64,000 nucleotides of DNA from Streptomyces europaeiscabiei (lineage in GTDB: Bacteria; Actinomycetota; Actinomycetes; Streptomycetales; Streptomycetaceae), in contig NZ_LRTR01000829.1 in NCBI RefSeq assembly GCF_001550375.1, positions 95,123-159,122 on the forward strand, written 5' to 3'. The position numbers and the translations under genes are program-made. This document shows positions 53,349 to 61,688 of the stretch, piece by piece. The notes under the pieces were generated by a model that made no database searches, was not told where the DNA came from, and saw only the letters and a program-made list of their open reading frames with translations. Position 1 is the first letter of the stretch; each line of letters starts with the position of its first letter.

Positions 53349-55232
53349 TTACAGGTAGTGGCGCTGGTCGAGCTTGTGGGAGGCGTACGTCTCGTACGCG
53401 GCGCGGGTGGAGTCCAGGGCGGAGGTCTGGGCGACGGGGACGTCCCACCAGCCGTGGCCGGGCGGGTTGGGGCCGTAGAGGTCGGTCTCGACGTGCACGA
53501 CCGTGGTGCGGGTGGCCGCCTTGGCCTTCTCCATCGCGGCGCGGAACTCGTCGACGGAGGTGGCGTGCACCACGTCCGCGCCCAGGCTGGAGGCGTTGGC
53601 GGCGAGGTCGACCGGGAGGACATCGCCGTCGAGCTGGCCCGAATCGCCGTCGCGGTAGCGGTACTTGGTGCCGAACCGCTGCGAGCCGAGCGACTCCGAG
53701 AGCGCCCCGATGGAGGCGAAGCCGTGGTTCTGGACGAGGACGACGATGACCTTCAGGCCTTCGGAGATCATGGTCACGATCTCCTGAGCCATCATCAGAT
53801 ACGAGCCGTCGCCGACCAGTACGACGACCTCGCGCGACGGGTCGGCCATCTTGGCGCCGACGCCGGCGGCGACCTCGTAGCCCATGCAGGAGTAGGCGTA
53901 CTCGACGTGGTAGGCCTTCGGATCCCGGGCCCGCCACAGCTGTTGCAGGTCACCCGGCATCGAGCCGGCCGCGTTGATGACGACGTCGCGGTCGCCGAGC
54001 ACGTCGTTCAGGGCGCCGAGGATCTGGGTCTGGGCGGGGAGGTGGCCGGTGGTGCGCTCCGGTGCGAAGCACTCCTCCTCGATCTCCCTTGTACGGGTGA
54101 TGAGTTGACGTGTCCGGCCCCGGTACTCCGGGTCCACCTCCCAGTCGGTGAGCGCGCCCGCCAACGCCTGGATGCCGAGGCGGGCGTCGGCGACAAGGGG
54201 TTCGGCGGAGTGCTTGACGGCGTCCAGGCGGGCCACGTTGAGGTTGACGAAGGTGACGTCCGGGTTGTCGAAGACGGTGTGGCTGGCGGTGGTGAAGTCG
54301 GAGTAGCGGGTGCCGATGCCGAGGACGACGTCGGCGTCGCGGGCCAGTTCGTTTGCGGCGTACGAGCCGGTCGAGCCGAGACCCCCGACGGCGTACGGGT
54401 GGTCCCACGGCACCGCGCCCTTGCCGGCATGCGTGTCGGCGACGGGGATGCCGGTGGCCTCGGCGAAGGCGCGCAGCGCGGTCTCGGCACCGGAGTAGAC
54501 GGCGCCGCCGCCGGCCACGATCAGCGGCTTCCTGGCGTTGCGGAGAAGGGCGGCGGCCCGCTGCACGGCCGGGGGCTCCGGCACCGGGCGACCGATGTGC
54601 CACACCCGCCGCCTGAAGAAGGCGACCGGCCAGTCGTAGGCCTCCGCCTGCACGTCCTGCGGCAGGGCGAGGGTGACGGCGCCGGTCTCGACGGGGTCGG
54701 TGAGCACCCGCATGGCGGCCAGCGCAGCCGGGATCAACTGCTCGGGCCGGGAGACACGGTCGAAGTACTTCGACACGGCGCGGAAGGCGTCGTTGACGGT
54801 GACGTCCCCGCCCCGGGTGTCCTCCAGCTGCTGGAGCACGGGGTCGGCGGCGCGCGTGGCGAACATGTCGGACGGCAGCAGCAGCACCGGGATGCGGTTG
54901 GTGGTGGCCAGCGCCGCACCGGTGATCATGTTGGTGGACCCGGGCCCTGTCGACGCCGAGCAGGCGAAGGTGGCGAGCCGGTCGCGCATCTTCGCGTAGG
55001 CCACCGACGCGTGGACCATGCCCTGCTCGTTGCGGGCCAAGTAGTAGGGCAGGTCGGCCTCGCCGGTGACGGCGGCCTGGAGGAGCGCCTGCCCGAGACC
55101 GGCCACGTTGCCGTGGCCGAAGATGCCCCACACGCCGGGGACGAGGCGCTGTTCCTGGCCGTCGCGCTCGCTGTACTGGTTCGCCAGGAAGCGGACCAGG
55201 GCCTGCGCGGTGGTGAGCCGGATCGTTTCCAT
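53349..55232 (-). CDS. iolD: 3D-(3,5/4)-trihydroxycyclohexane-1,2-dione hydrolase
   Basis: The 627-residue ThDP enzyme starts at ATG 55232 (METIRLTTAQALVRFLANQY), sharing one base with the iolB stop (TGATG). The N-terminal domain has GIFGHGNVAGLGQAL; the central domain GKGAVPWDHP; and the C-terminal ThDP motif LVGDGSYLMMAQEI...VQNHGF (GDG-to-N). It opens the ring of the diketo intermediate to 5-deoxyglucuronate. Its length and motif order match the family. Confidence 0.96.
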   Translation of the reverse strand: METIRLTTAQALVRFLANQYSERDGQEQRLVPGVWGIFGHGNVAGLGQALLQAAVTGEADLPYYLARNEQGMVHASVAYAKMRDRLATFACSASTGPGSTNMITGAALATTNRIPVLLLPSDMFATRAADPVLQQLEDTRGGDVTVNDAFRAVSKYFDRVSRPEQLIPAALAAMRVLTDPVETGAVTLALPQDVQAEAYDWPVAFFRRRVWHIGRPVPEPPAVQRAAALLRNARKPLIVAGGGAVYSGAETALRAFAEATGIPVADTHAGKGAVPWDHPYAVGGLGSTGSYAANELARDADVVLGIGTRYSDFTTASHTVFDNPDVTFVNLNVARLDAVKHSAEPLVADARLGIQALAGALTDWEVDPEYRGRTRQLITRTREIEEECFAPERTTGHLPAQTQILGALNDVLGDRDVVINAAGSMPGDLQQLWRARDPKAYHVEYAYSCMGYEVAAGVGAKMADPSREVVVLVGDGSYLMMAQEIVTMISEGLKVIVVLVQNHGFASIGALSESLGSQRFGTKYRYRDGDSGQLDGDVLPVDLAANASSLGADVVHATSVDEFRAAMEKAKAATRTTVVHVETDLYGPNPPGHGWWDVPVAQTSALDSTRAAYETYASHKLDQRHYL

Positions 55233-56113
55233 CAGTGCTTCTCCTCGGCGCCGAAGGGCAGCCGGTCGTCGATGTCCTGCGTGTCCCATGTCGTGCGCAC
55301 CCACCCGTGTGCCGGGTCGTCGCAGATCAGCCAGGCACGGTCCTGACCGGGACCCGCCATGACGTTGAGGTAGTAGAGGTCGTAGCCGGGTGCGGCGATC
55401 GACGGGCCGTGCCAGCCGTGCGGGATCAGCACGGTGTCGCCGGAGCGGACCTCGGCGAGCACGTCGATCGGCCGCCCGGGGGTCCCGTACACCCGCTGGT
55501 AGCCGAAGCCGTTTCCGTCGCCGGAGACCTGGAAGTAGTAGATCTCCTCCAGTTCCGACTCCGCGCCCGGGCGGGCCTCGTCGTGCTTGTGAGGCGGGTA
55601 CGAGGACCAGTTGCCGCCGGGCGTGAGGACCTCGCAGACGAGGAGCTGCTCGGCCTCGAACGTGCCCGGCAGGCAGTAGTTGTTGACCTGGCGGGAGCAG
55701 GCCCCGGCCCCGCGCAGCTCGATGGGCACGTTCTCCTTGGGCCCGTACCGGGCGGAGAGTGAGCTCCGCTCGGTACGGGCTGCGGGCAGCGCGAACGTTC
55801 CACCGTCCGCGCTGCCGATCAGGGCCTCCGACTCGCGGGGGAGGTACACGAAGTCGGTGGTCGAGGCGAACACGCCTGTCCGCCCGGCGAGTTCGAAGGT
55901 CATGCCGTCCGTGGTGACGGTGCAGGAGCCCGTCAGCGGCAGGACCAGGAACTCGCAGTCCCGGGTGGACAGGGCGTGCGCCTCGCCCGGCTTCAGGGTC
56001 AGGATCCTGAGGCCGGAGTATCCCCAGCCCGCCGACTCGGGCGTGACCAGGAGTTCGTAGGGTCCGTCGGCCGAACTCCCGGCAGGGAGGTGGTACTTGC
56101 TCGTGCCGGTCAC
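55232..56113 (-). CDS. iolB: 5-deoxy-glucuronate isomerase
   Basis: The 293-residue bicupin starts at GTG 56113, overlapping the TGA of the preceding gene (GTGA). Metal ligands are in SYPPHKHDE and EEIYYFQVS, and DTVLIPHGWHGPSIAAPGYDLYYLNVMAG is the family-specific end. It isomerises 5-deoxyglucuronate to 2-deoxy-5-keto-gluconate in the pathway between IolD and IolC. Spacing shows it is translated with its neighbours. Confidence 0.95.
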   Translation of the reverse strand: MTGTSKYHLPAGSSADGPYELLVTPESAGWGYSGLRILTLKPGEAHALSTRDCEFLVLPLTGSCTVTTDGMTFELAGRTGVFASTTDFVYLPRESEALIGSADGGTFALPAARTERSSLSARYGPKENVPIELRGAGACSRQVNNYCLPGTFEAEQLLVCEVLTPGGNWSSYPPHKHDEARPGAESELEEIYYFQVSGDGNGFGYQRVYGTPGRPIDVLAEVRSGDTVLIPHGWHGPSIAAPGYDLYYLNVMAGPGQDRAWLICDDPAHGWVRTTWDTQDIDDRLPFGAEEKH

Positions 56114-56982
56114 AGCAGGCTCACCGCCTGGTCCACCGCCCCGGCGACATCGCCGTTCGAGGGGTAGAGGAGGGAGCGGCCGACGACCAGGCCCTGGGCG
56201 GTCGGCTGCTTGAGGGCCTTGCCCCAGGAGGCGAACGCGGCGGCGGCGTCCTTGACCTCGCCGCCCAGCAGCAGCGCGGGGAGCGTCGAGGCGGCCAGCA
56301 CCCGCTCCATGTCGTCCACGACCGGCAGCTTCAGCCAGGTGTACGCGGTACGCCGACCGAGCCCCGAGGCGATACTGACCGACTTGACGACAGCATCCGT
56401 CGAGAGGTCGTTGCGGACCTTGCCGTGCTGCCAGGAACTGAGGAACGGCTCCACCATGGCGATGAGCTGACGGTCGTTCAGCTCGTTGACGGCGTGCGCG
56501 GTGTTCTCCAGCGCGGCCGGGGTCGCCAGGTCGTCGAGGGCGATCCGGGTGAGCATCTTGCCGCCGTCGAAGCCCATCGCGGCGATCGTCGCCGCGTCGT
56601 AGCCGGTGAACCGGTCGTCGATCTCGAAGACGGAGCCGGCCAGTCCGGCGCGGTTCATGGAACCGAAGACGCTCTTGCCGTCCAGGACGCCGAGCAGAAG
56701 GAGGTCCTCCAGGATGTCGGCGGTGGCCAGCACTCCGGTCACGCCGGGCCGTTCCAGGGCGGTGCACAGGCGGTCGAGGAGTTCGAAGCGGTCGGCCATG
56801 GCGTTCGGGTCGCCACCCACGCCGTTGGCGCCGCGTGCGGGATGGTCGGCGGCGATGATCATCGCCCTGCCGTGCCCGCCGAGCGGTGAGGCGGCCCTCA
56901 CCCGGCGCGCGGCTGCCACCGCGATGGCACCGGGGTCGCCCACCCGGGCTGCCACGATCCGGTTCACGTTGTCGGACAGCAC
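56110..56982 (-). CDS. Cgl0159-type (beta/alpha)8 protein of the iol operon, possible aldolase
   Basis: The 290-residue barrel protein starts at GTG 56982 behind AAAGGTG; longer in-frame starts lack homology. It reads RAMIIAADHPARGANGVGG, GVLDGKSVFGSMNRAGL, TGYDAATIAAMGFDGGKML and TAYTWLKLPVVDDMERVL (possible Schiff-base Lys). Proteins of this type sit between iolC and iolB in actinobacteria and may replace IolJ, cleaving 2-deoxy-5-keto-gluconate-6-phosphate; this is inferred from context and a class I aldolase-like fold. The gap to the iolC stop is four bases. Confidence 0.8.
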   Translation of the reverse strand: MLSDNVNRIVAARVGDPGAIAVAAARRVRAASPLGGHGRAMIIAADHPARGANGVGGDPNAMADRFELLDRLCTALERPGVTGVLATADILEDLLLLGVLDGKSVFGSMNRAGLAGSVFEIDDRFTGYDAATIAAMGFDGGKMLTRIALDDLATPAALENTAHAVNELNDRQLIAMVEPFLSSWQHGKVRNDLSTDAVVKSVSIASGLGRRTAYTWLKLPVVDDMERVLAASTLPALLLGGEVKDAAAAFASWGKALKQPTAQGLVVGRSLLYPSNGDVAGAVDQAVSLL

Positions 56983-56986
56983 GTCG

Positions 56987-57955
56987 TCACACCTTTCCGT
57001 CGATGGGGGCAGCGGAGGCCTGGCGGAGCTTGGCCTCGACCTCGGCCTGGGTCGGCATGGCGTCGGAGCAGGACAGCCGGCCCGCCACGATGGCGCCGGC
57101 CGCGTTGGCGAAGGAGACGGTGCGGCGGGTGCCCCAGCCGGACAACAGGCCGTGACACAGGGCGCCGCCGAAGGCGTCACCGGCGCCGAGTCCGTTGACG
57201 ACGTCCACCGGGACCGGCGGGATCTCGACGGCCGAGCCGTCGCGGCTCATCGCCAGCACGCCCTTCGGTCCCTGCTTGACCACGGCCAGCTCCACGCCGG
57301 CTGCCAGCAGCGCCTTCGCGGCGGCGTACGGCTCGCGCTCACCGGTCGCGACCTCGCACTCGTCGAGATTGCCGACCGCGACCGTGGTGTGGCGCAAGGC
57401 CTCGGCGTAGTACGTACGCGCGTCCGCCGGGCTGCTCCAGAACATCGGCCGCCAGTCCAGATCGAACACCGTCGCCCCCGCCTTGCCCCGGTGGGCCAGC
57501 GCCGCCAGCGTGGCCGAACGGCTCGGCTCCTCGCTCAGCCCGGTACCGGTCACCCAGAAGACGCGGGTCTCGTGCACGGCGTCCAGATCCAGCTCGTCGG
57601 CGCGGATGTCCAGGTCAGGGGCCTTCGGCAGCCTGTAGAAATACAGGGGGAAATCGTCCGGCGGGAAGATCTCGCAGAATGTCACCGGCGTCGGCGCGAT
57701 GTCCGACGTACCGACGAAGCGGGTGTCGACGCCGTAGTCCTCAAGGGCCGACCGCACGAAGTCGCCGAAGGGGTCCCGGCCCGTCTTGGTGATCACGGCC
57801 GCGGGGTGCCCGTAACGGGCGGCGGCCACAGCGACGTTGGTGGGGCTGCCGCCGAGGTACTTGCCGAACGACGTGACCTCCGCCAGCCCCACGCCCGTCT
57901 GGAGCGGATACACATCCACTCCCACTCGGCCCATGGCCAGTACATCGAACGGCAT
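56987..57955 (-). CDS. iolC: 5-dehydro-2-deoxygluconokinase
   Basis: The 322-residue PfkB/ribokinase-family kinase starts at ATG 57955 behind GAAGGGAA. PfkB signature 1 is FGKYLGGSPTNVAVAAARYG and signature 2 VNGLGAGDAFGGALCHGLL with the catalytic Asp; anion-hole GAGD is intact. It phosphorylates 2-deoxy-5-keto-gluconate. It is the first gene of the iol operon, and a TTGACA box plus operator lie upstream at 58015-58072. The open frame continues upstream to 58060 but without a better ribosome site. Confidence 0.95.
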   Translation of the reverse strand: MPFDVLAMGRVGVDVYPLQTGVGLAEVTSFGKYLGGSPTNVAVAAARYGHPAAVITKTGRDPFGDFVRSALEDYGVDTRFVGTSDIAPTPVTFCEIFPPDDFPLYFYRLPKAPDLDIRADELDLDAVHETRVFWVTGTGLSEEPSRSATLAALAHRGKAGATVFDLDWRPMFWSSPADARTYYAEALRHTTVAVGNLDECEVATGEREPYAAAKALLAAGVELAVVKQGPKGVLAMSRDGSAVEIPPVPVDVVNGLGAGDAFGGALCHGLLSGWGTRRTVSFANAAGAIVAGRLSCSDAMPTQAEVEAKLRQASAAPIDGKV

Positions 57956-58014
57956 CGCTGGGTTCCCTTCGCTCCGGAGGTACCGGGGAGTTCCTCGGGG
58001 GATGGTGCACTCTC

Positions 58015-58072
58015 GCGCTCTACTAGCGCGCTCTAGGTGAGTACGATGGGCCCCGTCCAAATGTCATGTCAA
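58015..58072 (-). promoter_or_regulatory. Promoter and IolR-type operator of the iol operon
   Basis: TTGACA occurs at 58072-58067 on the minus strand with a weak CATCGT 18 bases on. GCGCTCTA (58015-58022) and TAGCGCGCTCTAG (58024-58036) lie downstream. The 13-mer is identical to that in the transporter promoter; the distance from TTGACA is 30 bases here and 31 there. TATTGACAT is also common to both. Confidence 0.75.
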
Positions 58073-58139
58073 TAGCTTGTTGCCGGGAGATTTCGCGACC
58101 GCCCCCGGGGTGGGGCGCGTCAAAGGGGGGTTTTCACAG

Positions 58140-58222
58140 GTGGATGCGTCAGCCAAGCAGCGGCCCACGATGGCGGACGTAGCCGCGAAGGCAGGCGTGT
58201 CCAGGGCGCTCGTATCGATCGG
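58140..58222 (+). pseudogene. iolR: 5' remnant of a LacI-type regulator, probably the iol repressor
   Basis: The GTG at 58140 opens a typical LacI start: VDASAKQRPTMADVAAKAGV followed by SRALVSI, which is helix 1 and most of the recognition helix. After about residue 27 the frame enters sequence antisense to an ISL3 remnant and loses all homology; no hinge or effector domain exists. It diverges from iolC, the usual place for a local repressor. It is not functional. Linkage to the TAGCGCGCTCTAG sites is inference from position. Confidence 0.8.
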
Positions 58223-58700
58223 TGGGGCCGTTGCTGTACGGAAGTGTGAGGGCGTAGTTCACGGCGTCGCGGTCTCGTTCCAGGCCGCGGGTGAAGGCGT
58301 GGAGATCAGGTAGGTCGACGGCGCGGGCCTGGGCGATCCAGTGCGTGAGCGCAGCGGCGTTTCCGGCCTGAGGCGTCAGGAGTTGGGCGACGTCCCGGAT
58401 GAGGGTGGCCAGTTGGGTCATCTCGGGGCAGGCGGCGGTGAGCTTGGCCAGGAGCTCGTGATGCTCGGCCTTGAGGTTGTCGGGCCTGGTCAGCAGCATC
58501 CGAGCGAATCTGCGCGGGGAGATGTGGCTGCGGTCGGCGTCCGCGCGGCCCTGGTTGATGTACTTGTGCAGGAGGTTCAGGCAGCCGGTGAAGCCGAGGG
58601 CCTTGATCTCTTCGAAGAGGTGCTTGACGGGGACGGCGGGGTCCTCGGAGCGGCGTTTGCGCAGGTGCTCGCGGTAGGGATCGACGAGGCTGGCCCGGTG
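58222..58700 (-). pseudogene. C-terminal fragment of an ISL3 family transposase
   Basis: The frame reads YREHLRKRRSEDPAVPVKHL, FEEIKALGFTGCLNLLHKYI, RRFARMLLTRPDNLKAEHHE, LLTPQAGNAAALTHWIAQA and NYALTLPYSNGPT, matching the ISL3 C-terminal domain with its HTH insertion and the Glu region SNGPTEG. The sequence stops at SNGPT, where the iolR fragment begins, and at the other end it fuses to the hydrolase. The DDE first two Asp are absent. Confidence 0.88.
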
Positions 58701-59463
58701 CGTCCGAGGAATCGAGCAGTTCCAGGACCAGGTCGATGACCAGCTCCGGCCGACCCGCAAACGGAGAGTGTCCGGTCCGCCACTCGCGGATGGAGTCGTA
58801 GCGCGCGGCCATGATGTGTTGGAGTCCGGGGTCGATGGCTCGGTCCTTCGCGCACACGACGTAGGCGCAAGGGGCATGTTTCCAGCCCTGGCGCTCCGGG
58901 ACTCCTCGCCCGTCGCCGGCTGCCTGGGCTCGTCGTAGTCCCACTGCCCACGCGGCCAGGTGCCCAGGGCAATCTGCGTACAGCGCATCCACGGCCCGGC
59001 TTGGGTCAAGACGCGTGGAACCGTCGTTCTGCGGCTCGATGGCGGATTTCAACTGGCTGGAGGCGCCGCCCGAGCCCGCCGCACTTTCCCCCGTATCCGG
59101 CACGAAGGCCGCCAGATACGCCAAGCGCCCGACTCCACGCAGACCAGTGAGCACGGACCCTTCGTAGGAGTGGCCCAGAACCAAGGGCGGCTCCGGCAGC
59201 ACGTCTACGGCGGCCTGCACCGCCGCCGTGTCCGCGGTCAAGGAGCCCCGATGCAGTTCGGGAGCAACGACGTCCACGCCTACGGCTCGCAGGCCCTCAG
59301 TAACCCGGATGAAGTGCTCAGGTTGGTGATACAGGCCGTGAACCCAAACCGCGCTGGTCGCTGGGGTCGCCTCCCCGGATCGACTTGCCGAAGAAGGCGA
59401 TCCTGGACGTCGAGCCCAGCCAGTGATCCACTTCCGATACACGCCCCAGATGGGGGACGGCAC
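58700..59463 (-). CDS. Alpha/beta hydrolase (EstC-like), both ends uncertain
   Basis: The frame contains AVWVHGLYHQPEHFIRVTEG (oxyanion HG), LRAVGVDVVAPELHRGSL, nucleophile PPLVLGHSYEGSVLTGL, and APCAYVVCAKDRAIDPGLQ (acid) with His in EWRTGHSPF. These are the complete catalytic elements of the EstC/salicylate-esterase-like hydrolases. Homology starts about 38 residues after ATG 59463, so the leader probably comes from other sequence, and the C terminus runs into the ISL3 fragment. The active site is intact, but expression is uncertain. Confidence 0.65.
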
Positions 59464-59541
59464 GAAGGCTGACGTGACGGTGAAGACGGCCCCGGCGACC
59501 CGCCCAGCTCCTGTGACCCACTACGGATACGGGAAAGCCCC

Positions 59542-59925
59542 TCAGATCCGCCAGGAGCGGAGCGCGTCCGCGACGTCGTAGATGCTCAGCCGGGTCTCGC
59601 GGACCTTTCTGATGAGGTCGGACAGAGCGCCATAGGGAGGGTCGATGCCTTCTCCGGACTGGTCCATGTACTGGCCGGTGACGAAGCCGGCGAAGAGGCT
59701 GTTGCGGTGGGGGAGTGGTTCGAGACGCACGATGGTGTGCAGGAGCGCGGCAGCGCGCCACGCGGCATCGGGATTGGACGTGGCGAGAGTCGGCATGCGT
59801 GTCTTGTGGCGCGCGATCGCCGCTACGAGGGCCGAGTAATCAGTGACCGACACGTCGTCGTGACCGAGAGCGACGTCCTGGACGTCCAGAAGCCAGGAGA
59901 CGTCGATGTACAGGATCTCGCTCAT
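59542..59925 (-). CDS. Fic/Doc-like toxin component with degenerate active site
   Basis: The 127-residue protein starts at ATG 59925, sharing one base with the antitoxin TGA (TGATG). It has the Doc order: MSEILYIDVSWLLDVQDVAL, DVSVTDYSALVAAIAR, and helix AWRAAALLHTIVRLEPLPHRN. In active Fic/Doc proteins this last segment is followed by an HxFxDGNKR loop; here it reads LEPLPHRNSLFA, keeping only the Asn. Kinase or AMP transfer is therefore doubtful. The C terminus ends SIYDVADALRSWRI. The pair with the upstream antitoxin supports a TA role. Confidence 0.65.
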   Translation of the reverse strand: MSEILYIDVSWLLDVQDVALGHDDVSVTDYSALVAAIARHKTRMPTLATSNPDAAWRAAALLHTIVRLEPLPHRNSLFAGFVTGQYMDQSGEGIDPPYGALSDLIRKVRETRLSIYDVADALRSWRI

Positions 59926-60164
59926 CAGGCGGCGGTTGCCCCCTGGCCGCGTTCGGACGCGGGAACCTCGTCCGGGAACGCCTCGTCGAACTCGGAACGC
60001 AGTCTGTCCGCCCACGAGGCGGCGCCGGCCACGAACCGTTTGCGCTGCATCTCGCGCACACCGAGGTCGTGCAGGTACTGCTTGAGGCTCTTGCCCTCAG
60101 CCGCAGCAGCCGCGCGCACGCCTTCCATTTCTTCCTCAGTAAAGGGCACATTCAGTGATGGCAT
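59925..60164 (-). CDS. Antitoxin partner of the Fic/Doc-like gene
   Basis: The 79-residue protein starts at ATG 60164 (MPSLNVPFTEEEMEGVRAAA) and begins with a ribbon-helix-helix-like segment (LNVPFTEEEMEGVRAAA, GKSLKQYLHDLGVREM). A charged C-terminal half follows that should bind the toxin. Its stop overlaps the toxin ATG. A GGTACC inverted repeat lies nine bases upstream of its start, fitting autorepression. Confidence 0.75.
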   Translation of the reverse strand: MPSLNVPFTEEEMEGVRAAAAAEGKSLKQYLHDLGVREMQRKRFVAGAASWADRLRSEFDEAFPDEVPASERGQGATAA

Positions 60165-60172
60165 ACCGGCAT

Positions 60173-60189
60173 GGTACCTACTTGGTACC
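60173..60189. promoter_or_regulatory. Paired GGTACC operator upstream of the toxin-antitoxin genes
   Basis: GGTACC (60173-60178) and GGTACC (60184-60189) flank TACTT. Each hexamer is palindromic, and the whole is an inverted repeat of the kind bound by ribbon-helix-helix antitoxins. It lies 9 bases ahead of the antitoxin ATG. Confidence 0.6.
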
Positions 60190-60199
60190 TGCTGGGGCG

Positions 60200-60345
60200 A
60201 CCTCCAGGGCTGATCGTCGAAGGCGTCGACATCCCCAGCGTGGATGCCATCGTCTCCGCCACCCCACCTGCAGCGCCGTCGGCTGCGTCCAGGCCCTCGG
60301 CCGCGCCCTGCGCCTGGACGCCCGGCAAGAAGGCCAGCCTCATCG
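60200..60345 (+). pseudogene. Motif V-VI remnant of a superfamily 2 helicase
   Basis: In one frame the strand reads LIVEGVDIPSVDAIVSATPP (motif V: EGVDIP.VDAI). It then shifts to CVQALGRALRLDA (motif VI: VQALGRALR), followed in the first frame by GKKASLIGLF. The order matches the C-terminal helicase lobe of DEAD/DEAH restriction-type or helicase-associated-repeat proteins. Both flanks are lost; a frame change lies near 60265. It cannot encode an active helicase. Confidence 0.7.
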
Positions 60346-60573
60346 GCCTGTTCCAGATGTTGACGGTGGCACTGCGCCGCCGGGGCATCGGGAGTTCGTC
60401 GTGCGGGCCCGACGGTTGTGAACTGGCACCGAGAAATGGTCGCAGGGCAGTAGTTGCGGGAGCCGTCCTCCGATAACGTACCGACCAGACGGTACGGCAT
60501 GGCTGTGGTCCACGCACCGTCGTGTGCTCGATGAACAGCAACGTCTTATCCGCCACAGGACGGAGATCCCCTC

Positions 60574-61461
60574 ATGACGCAGAACACGGACCGCGACGGC
60601 CCGGTCCTCGCACGCCAGACCTGGAGAACTCTCGAGCCCTACCACGGGGCTGTCTACTTCTCGCCCGAAGCAGCAGGCCAGTACGCCGAGTTGGGCGTGG
60701 ACGCCAGGACGGGGTACTTCGCGTCCCGCTCCGCCGCGCTCGGCGCGGCTCCCGCGGATCTGGTCATCGCCACGTTCTACAACTTCAATCCCCAACTGGT
60801 GCGCCGGGCCATACCCGCGGCATGGGAAGCCGCCACGCCCCAGCGGTTCGCCGCCGCCCGGCTCTCCGGGATCGATACCACACTCCGCCGCATCCTCGGC
60901 GCGGACGTCTCCTCACCGGCACTGGCCCGCGCGGCGGAACTGGCCCGTACCGCGGCTGAAGTGACCGTGCACCATCCACAAGGCCGCCCCCTCTTCGCCG
61001 CGCACGCCGCACTGCCGTGGCCGAGCGCACCCCACCTCGTGCTCTGGCACGCGCAGACTCTGCTGCGGGAGTTCCGTGGCGACGGTCACGTGGCGGCACT
61101 ACTGGCTGCCGGGCTGAGCGGGCTCGAGTCCCTCGTCGCGCACGCCGCCACAGGCGACATCGACGCGGAGGTGCTGCGCGCCTCGCGGGCATGGACGCCG
61201 GAGCAGTGGGGACAGGCCGTGCAGGACCTGCGTGAGCGTGGATGGCTCGACGACGGACCTCACCTGGCCCTGACCGAGGACGGTGCGCGACGCAGGGCGG
61301 AGATCGAGCACACCACCGACAGGCTTGCCGCCCTGCCCTACATCACTCTCGGTCCTGCCGCCTGCGCTGAACTTCGTTCGCTGGTGAGGCCGTTCAGTCT
61401 TGCGCTGGCCAAGGAGCTCCTGCCGTGGGCAGTCGACCGCCTCAGCGAAGAGAGCACATGA
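60574..61461 (+). CDS. SCO6745-family protein (winged-helix-like C terminus)
   Basis: The 295-residue protein starts at ATG 60574. It has the family opening ARQTWRTLEPYHGAVYFSPE, then GYFASRSAALGAAPADLVIA, TFYNFNPQLVRRAIPAAW and a helical middle. Residues ~200-255 (SRAWTPEQWGQAVQDLRERG, LALTEDGARRRAEIEHTTDR) look like a winged helix. The family is common in actinomycetes and its biochemical role is unknown. The stop codon lies inside the first unit of a 17-base tandem repeat. Confidence 0.88.
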   Translation: MTQNTDRDGPVLARQTWRTLEPYHGAVYFSPEAAGQYAELGVDARTGYFASRSAALGAAPADLVIATFYNFNPQLVRRAIPAAWEAATPQRFAAARLSGIDTTLRRILGADVSSPALARAAELARTAAEVTVHHPQGRPLFAAHAALPWPSAPHLVLWHAQTLLREFRGDGHVAALLAAGLSGLESLVAHAATGDIDAEVLRASRAWTPEQWGQAVQDLRERGWLDDGPHLALTEDGARRRAEIEHTTDRLAALPYITLGPAACAELRSLVRPFSLALAKELLPWAVDRLSEEST

Positions 61462-61520
61462 GAGAAGGGAGCACATGAGAGAAGGGAGCACATGAGAGAA
61501 GGGAGCACATGAGAGAAGGG
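61453..61520. repeat. Four perfect tandem copies of a 17-base unit
   Basis: AGCACATGAGAGAAGGG is repeated four times without change (61453-61469, 61470-61486, 61487-61503, 61504-61520). The first unit contains the TGA of the SCO6745-family gene. Confidence 0.95.
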
Positions 61521-61688
61521 AACGAGGGCGGGCCTTCTCGACGGCTGAAGACTTCCGGATCCTGACCAGGGTCCGGCTCGGTGGACGGGGTGTCGTGTTC
61601 GGTGCTGCTGACGGTCCGGTGTTTCGTCTGTGGAGCGGAAGGACTGTTCTGGTCGGCCGGTGTCTGACTTCGATGCGGCCTGTGACGG

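Noticed and set aside
50920..53358. 812-residue open frame on the plus strand
   Set aside because: It is the antisense shadow of iolE and mmsA/iolA, with Gly/Val/Asp-rich low-complexity translation and no domain.
53331..55346. 671-residue open frame on the plus strand
   Set aside because: Antisense to iolD, which has full ThDP-enzyme motifs; the translation has no family signature.
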